A stretch of DNA of 64,000 bases from Bacteroidota bacterium (GTDB lineage: Bacteria > Bacteroidota > Bacteroidia > Flavobacteriales > Weeksellaceae), in the NCBI GenBank assembly GCA_023399595.1, contig JAEWOR010000006.1:12452-76451 (forward strand). Direction: 5' to 3'. The position numbers were made by a program, and so were the translations under genes. The notes under the pieces were generated by a model, which ran no database searches, had not been told where the DNA came from, and was given only the letters and a program-made list of their open reading frames with translations. Positions 60,462-64,000 of the stretch are shown in pieces; positions within the stretch are counted from its first letter, which is position 1, and every line of letters begins with the position of its first letter.

Positions 60462-61097
60462 CTACACAATTAAATTCATAAAAAGTAACATAAAAAATAT
60501 TATAATATAAGTTCCTATTTTACTTTCTAATTTTGTATTATTATTTTTATCTATTGATTGTCTAAATATTTTCTTTAAAATAAATATTATTAAATAAGGC
60601 AGGATTAATAAAATAAGTGCAACAAGAATATTATAATTATATTTCCAAATATCTAATGTTAAAAGTAGTTTGTTAGAATATATATTTATTTTTCTCAATC
60701 CAAAAAATGGTATACCTTCCAACTCGTTTAGCTCATTACCAAACACATCCTTTCTATTTGTTAATTTATTATTAAACATTCTTTCATAATCTGAATTTCT
60801 AATGAAAAAAGATATATCCACCTTTTTATTATTTTTATCAATATCCCACATCCAAGTATTTAATCCTTCTAAAATACCCGGATACTTTCGAGTAATTCTT
60901 ATACCATCCTTTATAAAATTATAAGTAACAGTAGTACTTCTTCTACTTGAGTATATTGTACTTTGATTTTCTGCATATTTCCAGTCTTCATGTTTTAAAT
61001 TATTTACATCGTAGATAGTTTGAATTATAGAAAACAAAAAATAAAGTAAACATAGAGATAATGTTATTTTTTGAATGTTAGATTCATTAATTTTCAT
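60462..61097 (-). CDS. Two-to-three-helix membrane protein, copy A (possible immunity protein)
   Basis: A 211-residue protein: one N-terminal helix ('ITLSLCLLYFLFSIIQTIY'), a central extracytoplasmic domain of about 120 residues ('TTVTYNFIKDGIRITRKYPGILEGLNTWMWDIDKN', 'IPFFGLRKINIYS') and two C-terminal helices. It aligns over its whole length with the protein at 61701-62342. The upstream sequence is the orphan C-terminus of a PAAR-like protein (61111-61203), so this gene once followed an effector directly. Confidence 0.65.
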   Translation of the reverse strand: MKINESNIQKITLSLCLLYFLFSIIQTIYDVNNLKHEDWKYAENQSTIYSSRRSTTVTYNFIKDGIRITRKYPGILEGLNTWMWDIDKNNKKVDISFFIRNSDYERMFNNKLTNRKDVFGNELNELEGIPFFGLRKINIYSNKLLLTLDIWKYNYNILVALILLILPYLIIFILKKIFRQSIDKNNNTKLESKIGTYIIIFFMLLFMNLIV

Positions 61098-61110
61098 TTA
61101 CATTTTAAGT

Positions 61111-61203
61111 TTAATCTTTTCCTGCAACTACTGCTATTTTTGCTTTTGCTTCAGCTTCTTCTTTTTTCAAAGCCTCTATCAAATCGTCAACTTGATCTTG
61201 TAG
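61111..61203 (-). pseudogene. Orphan C-terminus of a third PAAR-like effector
   Basis: Read leftward, the sequence encodes 'LQDQVDDLIEALKKEEAEAKAKIAVVAGKD' followed by TAA at 61111. This matches the C-terminus of the intact effector at 62347 ('EGQAKDVIEALKKEEIEARAKITVLAGKD') in about two thirds of positions. Nothing homologous precedes it: immediately upstream is the terminator of the TPR gene (61215-61233). The fragment is therefore what is left of an effector gene after replacement or deletion, still placed directly before its presumed membrane-protein partner. Confidence 0.75.
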
Positions 61204-61214
61204 AATAAAATAAA

Positions 61215-61233
61215 AGAGACTTTTTAAAGTCCC
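61215..61233 (-). terminator. Terminator after TPR copy B
   Basis: Read leftward: GGGACTTT/AAAGTCTC-type stem (one mismatch or wobble) with a short loop, then TTTTATTTTATTC. It separates the intact cassette from the orphan effector end. Confidence 0.65.
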
Positions 61234-61238
61234 TTATC

Positions 61239-61691
61239 TTATTTTTTCTGTGCTTGCTCTAAAGAATCTAAAATCTGAAGGTTTTCTTTAGAATTTTCAT
61301 TTCCTAATCTTTCAGATTCCAACAACATAACTCTAGCTTTTTTATAATCTTTATTTCTTATATAGGCTATTCCTAACATATTAGTGATTTTAGATAAATC
61401 TTTATGATTACTTTTACTTGAATAAGCAGGTTCTAAGTATTTAATTGCATTATACACTTCATTAATTTCTAGATAAGAATCTGCAAGTGGCAAAATTACT
61501 TCAGGATGTTTATTGTGATCTACAGTAGAAAACTGACTAATAGCAAAACCATAGTCTTTGCTTTCATATGCATTCCAACCTTTATCCAATCGCTCCTTAT
61601 CTCCAAAAGAAAAAATGTAGTTATTTTCCACAATGGCAACTATCCCTAGAATAGCAATTATTCCGAGAATAAACAATATCATCTTTTTCAT
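61239..61691 (-). CDS. Membrane-anchored TPR protein, copy B
   Basis: A 150-residue protein with an N-terminal helix ('MILFILGIIAILGIVAIV') and TPR-like units ('LDKGWNAYESKDYGFAISQFSTV', 'LADSYLEINEVYNAIKYLEPAY', 'GIAYIRNKDYKKARVMLLESE'). It is paralogous to the gene at 59998-60459 and stands in the same order after a membrane protein (nine bases apart). It lacks a lipoprotein cysteine, so it should remain in the inner membrane. Confidence 0.7.
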   Translation of the reverse strand: MKKMILFILGIIAILGIVAIVENNYIFSFGDKERLDKGWNAYESKDYGFAISQFSTVDHNKHPEVILPLADSYLEINEVYNAIKYLEPAYSSKSNHKDLSKITNMLGIAYIRNKDYKKARVMLLESERLGNENSKENLQILDSLEQAQKK

Positions 61692-61700
61692 AAATAATTT

Positions 61701-62342
61701 TTAAATGATAAATCTTAATAAAATAGTTAATAAAAAAAATAAGTAAACTTTGTTAGTCCATTTGCCTGCATTTACATTGTAGGTTTCCTCCATACTATAG
61801 GTTTTATTTTTAGTTACTTTTTTCAATATATAGACTATAAGCATAGGTATTAATAGAAATAAAAATGCTATAACAATCGAATAATTATATTTCCATAAAT
61901 CCAAAAAAAGTATAAATTTACTTGGATTTTCATTTAACTTTCTAAGCCCAAAAAAAGGAATTTCATCTATTTTTTTTACGTTTGTAAACCAAGCATTTTT
62001 ATAATATGGTTGATTTAATTTGATAGCATTATAATGGTCTTTCTTTACAAAAAACGACATATCCAAAAAAGAAGCATCTTTATCAATATTCCAAAGATAA
62101 ACGCATAATCCTTGCGTAAAGTACCCATATTTTCTTTGTATTAAAATTTCATTCTTTTGGAATGTATAGTTCAAAGTAGTTGCTCTAAATCCTTTGTAAG
62201 TAGAACTCATATTTTTAGCATTATACCAATTGATTTTTTTTATTTCTAAACTATCATTATAAGATGTAAATATTGAAAATATAAAATATAATAGCCATAA
62301 AAAACCAGCTACTTGAGTTAATCTTAGATTTATCTCTTTCAT
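61701..62342 (-). CDS. Two-to-three-helix membrane protein, copy B (possible immunity protein)
   Basis: A 213-residue protein with an N-terminal helix ('AGFLWLLYFIFSIFTSY'), a central domain ('TTLNYTFQKNEILIQRKYGYFTQGLCVYLWNIDKD', 'IPFFGLRKLNENP', 'LWKYNYS') and C-terminal helices. It begins four bases after the stop of the PAAR-like effector at 62347, the usual place for an immunity gene. Toxins that act at the membrane or in the periplasm often have such membrane-bound immunity proteins. Confidence 0.67.
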   Translation of the reverse strand: MKEINLRLTQVAGFLWLLYFIFSIFTSYNDSLEIKKINWYNAKNMSSTYKGFRATTLNYTFQKNEILIQRKYGYFTQGLCVYLWNIDKDASFLDMSFFVKKDHYNAIKLNQPYYKNAWFTNVKKIDEIPFFGLRKLNENPSKFILFLDLWKYNYSIVIAFLFLLIPMLIVYILKKVTKNKTYSMEETYNVNAGKWTNKVYLFFLLTILLRFII

Positions 62343-62346
62343 TATA

Positions 62347-63717
62347 CTAATCTTTACCCGCTAATACTGTTATTTTTGCTCTTGCTTCAATTTCTTCTTT
62401 TTTCAATGCTTCAATAACATCTTTAGCTTGACCTTCCAACAAATAGTTTCCAATTGCTTTTGTTGCATCTTGAATTAATCCATAATAAAAGCCTCCTCCT
62501 TTCGTTCCATCCTTATCAAAATAAGGTCTACTTAATTGATCTTTGGCAAAATTAGAAGCACCTCCTTTTACTAGTTTTAGGGCATCTGATCCTTTTAATG
62601 GAGTATATTGCGTATTATTTGTTGTTTGCGCCCAATATCCCTCTTGATATCTTCCACCGTAATCTTGATTGACAACTATAGGTCGTTCAGGCTGTATAGT
62701 CGGAGATCTTCCTTCGATAGAATTTGGTACTCTACCATAAGTTGCAGTACTCGTTGATCCTGTTTCTACAATGTCATCTAATCTCGTAAAACGAGTTGTA
62801 CGATGTTGTTCAAAATCAGAAGTTCTATTTCCAACTGTTTTTTGCCCCATATCTGATGCTGAACCTCCATCATTAGCAATATCAGTATATGATTTTGGTT
62901 CATCATTTGGATTGGGTTTCAATCCCTCTTCTTTCAGTTTTTCAATATTGGTATCTACTCCTTTCACATAATCTCCATATGTTCTTTCTGAATTTGGTAA
63001 AGGTATTTGATTATAGCCATATTCTTTTCCTAAGTTAACCATTTCATTAAGTGTATATGCTACTGCACCTGAAGCAATCACACCGGAAAGATAATTACCC
63101 ATAGCAGAAGCTCCATAAGTGCTATATAAAGCGCTTGCTGTTGCCCCTGCACTTCCAATAGCAACCATTGCAGGCCCTAAAATATATCCAAATGCAATTG
63201 TTCCCAAAACGCCTATTGCTGTATTTCCTCTAACAACATCTATCATTTCATCAGCTGCTTTTTCAGAATATAAAACTATTACATTACCACCCAACTTGCA
63301 TGGTATTGTCGAGTTTTCTAGTAACGGGTGTTTACCTACAGTTAAAACATCACTATCATAAGGTTTCCAATCATTCAGTAACATTCCACAAATTGACGGA
63401 ATAATGGAAGCTAATCCTCCAACAGCGGCTCCCCCTGCTGCTGCTGCTGCAATTGTTGCACCTGCTCCTATTGCCAAAGCTCCACCAGTAGCAATAGTAC
63501 CAGCAACAAAAACAGCACCAATTACTAGTCCAGCAACAGCACCAATTAACATCATTTTCCCACAAATAAAGTTTCCACCAGGACGATCATCAACAGTCGC
63601 TTTTAGATATCCTCCAGCAATAGTTACAGTTGATTGGCTTGTAACCTTAATTTGTTGTTTCTTCATTCCATCAGAGCAAACTAACCATGCTCCATCTGGT
63701 ACATATAACTTACTCAT
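62347..63717 (-). CDS. PAAR-like (DUF4280-type) T6SS effector candidate 2
   Basis: A 456-residue protein. The N-terminus 'LYVPDGAWLVCSDGMKKQQIKVTSQSTV' and 'GGNFICGKM' followed later by 'LENSTIPCKLGGNVIVL' fit a DUF4280 PAAR-like tip with an inserted hydrophobic Ala/Gly segment (about residues 54-110). A second hydrophobic stretch lies at about 165-225. The polar C-terminal 230 residues would be the toxin part and end 'VIEALKKEEIEARAKITVLAGKD'; no known catalytic motif is seen. It is the first gene of a cassette with a membrane protein and a TPR protein. Upstream, 170 bases lead to an IS element. Confidence 0.68.
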   Translation of the reverse strand: MSKLYVPDGAWLVCSDGMKKQQIKVTSQSTVTIAGGYLKATVDDRPGGNFICGKMMLIGAVAGLVIGAVFVAGTIATGGALAIGAGATIAAAAAGGAAVGGLASIIPSICGMLLNDWKPYDSDVLTVGKHPLLENSTIPCKLGGNVIVLYSEKAADEMIDVVRGNTAIGVLGTIAFGYILGPAMVAIGSAGATASALYSTYGASAMGNYLSGVIASGAVAYTLNEMVNLGKEYGYNQIPLPNSERTYGDYVKGVDTNIEKLKEEGLKPNPNDEPKSYTDIANDGGSASDMGQKTVGNRTSDFEQHRTTRFTRLDDIVETGSTSTATYGRVPNSIEGRSPTIQPERPIVVNQDYGGRYQEGYWAQTTNNTQYTPLKGSDALKLVKGGASNFAKDQLSRPYFDKDGTKGGGFYYGLIQDATKAIGNYLLEGQAKDVIEALKKEEIEARAKITVLAGKD

Positions 63718-63840
63718 TTAATACTAGTTTTTGTTAATTGTTATACTATGTTCCATTAAATGACAATATTTTGAACTTGCTTGCTCTTTAATTTTCTAGA
63801 AATCTGAATTTATTTTAATCAACAAGAATTTTTAATTAAA

Positions 63841-63863
63841 AAGAGACCTATTTATAGTCTCTT
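63841..63863 (-). terminator. Hairpin between the IS end and effector 2
   Basis: A seven-base stem (AAGAGAC/GTCTCTT) with a nine-base loop and a T-rich stretch on its leftward side. It would end transcripts coming from the right, including read-through from the transposase. The remaining bases 63718-63840 show no gene. Confidence 0.5.
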
Positions 63864-63875
63864 AAAATATAGTTA

Positions 63876-64000
63876 ACCCGTAGTGCATTTAGGCAATACT
63901 AATTTTTAAATTGTTAATATTTCTGTTGTTTTGTTTATTAATGAGTTGTATCACAGTTAGAGCGGTTATTTTAGCTAATATTCTTGTTTTAAATCCTTGA
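63876..64000 (-). mobile_element. End of an IS982-like insertion sequence
   Basis: The element's end appears to be ACCCGTAGTGCATTTAGGC beginning at 63876; IS982-family ends begin with ACC. The transposase stop codon lies 13 bases inside. The element continues past the window, so its other end and the target duplication cannot be seen. Confidence 0.6.
63889..64000 (-). CDS. Transposase C-terminus, IS982-like (partial)
   Basis: Read leftward from the window edge, the frame gives 'QGFKTRILAKITALTVIQLIN' and ends 'KISIA' at a TAA (63889-63891), 36 residues in all. The phrase 'KTRILAKITALTVIQ.IN' is the closing helix of IS982-family DDE transposases common in Flavobacteriales. The catalytic part lies outside the window, so intactness is unknown. 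Confidence 0.7.
   Translation of the reverse strand, partial: QGFKTRILAKITALTVIQLINKQNNRNINNLKISIA

Noticed and set aside
63371..63565. Cys/Trp-rich open frame on the minus strand
   Set aside because: It is a frame-shifted reading of the Ala/Gly-rich hydrophobic part of PAAR-like effector 2; the composition is an artefact of GCT/GCA codons.
63942..63960. Similarity between GAGTTGTATCACAG near the right edge and the 59873-60007 repeat arm
   Set aside because: It falls in transposase coding sequence and covers only about ten bases in a different arrangement, so chance is the simplest explanation.

Overview
The window looks like a chromosomal stretch from a member of the Bacteroidota, most likely order Flavobacteriales, Weeksellaceae/Chryseobacterium group. 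The evidence is AT-rich DNA, promoters of the Bacteroidota type (TTG, about 20 bases, TAnnTTTG), almost no Shine-Dalgarno sequences, and families typical of the phylum (SprE/PorW, GLPGLI, DUF4835, DUF5687, DUF3078). No rRNA, tRNA or CRISPR array was seen.

Positions 1-24.8 kb are mostly housekeeping genes: tsaB (cut by the left edge), a DUF5687 membrane protein, recN, DUF4835, coaBC, RNA polymerase omega, bamD, a TetR regulator, tatD-like, tcdA, rnpA, DUF4126, gdhA, dprA, a rhomboid protease, DUF3078, a pair of related membrane proteins, the type IX secretion lipoprotein sprE/porW, maf, kdsC-like and a DUF2520 protein. A three-gene ECF-sigma/anti-sigma/Spy-like unit follows. Then comes a secreted glycine-zipper protein with a decayed paralogue behind it.

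Positions 24.8-38.9 kb hold lepA, both a class I and a class II fumarase, an SDR-like protein, an ABC ATPase and an Fe-S assembly operon (sufA/iscA-like, sufB, sufC, sufD). All three gaps between the suf genes carry a different four-helix-bundle (S23-like) gene, each bracketed by its own inverted repeat. A GLPGLI protein and a lipoprotein close this part.

Positions 39-55 kb encode a Bacteroidota type VI secretion system (subtype iii). The leftward arm is clpV, lytic transglycosylase, tssE, tssF, tssG, tssN, tssK, tssB, tssC. The rightward arm is a LuxR-type regulator with a degenerate receiver, two TssO-like proteins, a PKD-like TssP candidate and the lipoprotein TssR. The sheath, baseplate, recycling ATPase and envelope proteins are present. 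A TssD/Hcp tube gene and a complete vgrG are not.

Positions 55-64 kb form a leftward effector region in flux. There are two PAAR-like (DUF4280-type) effector candidates, a LysM protein, a 5'-truncated vgrG next to a 135-bp inverted-repeat segment, three tandem paralogues and a twice-repeated membrane-protein/TPR pair. An orphan C-terminus of a third PAAR-like protein lies between the repeated pairs. The right edge cuts an IS982-like transposase gene.
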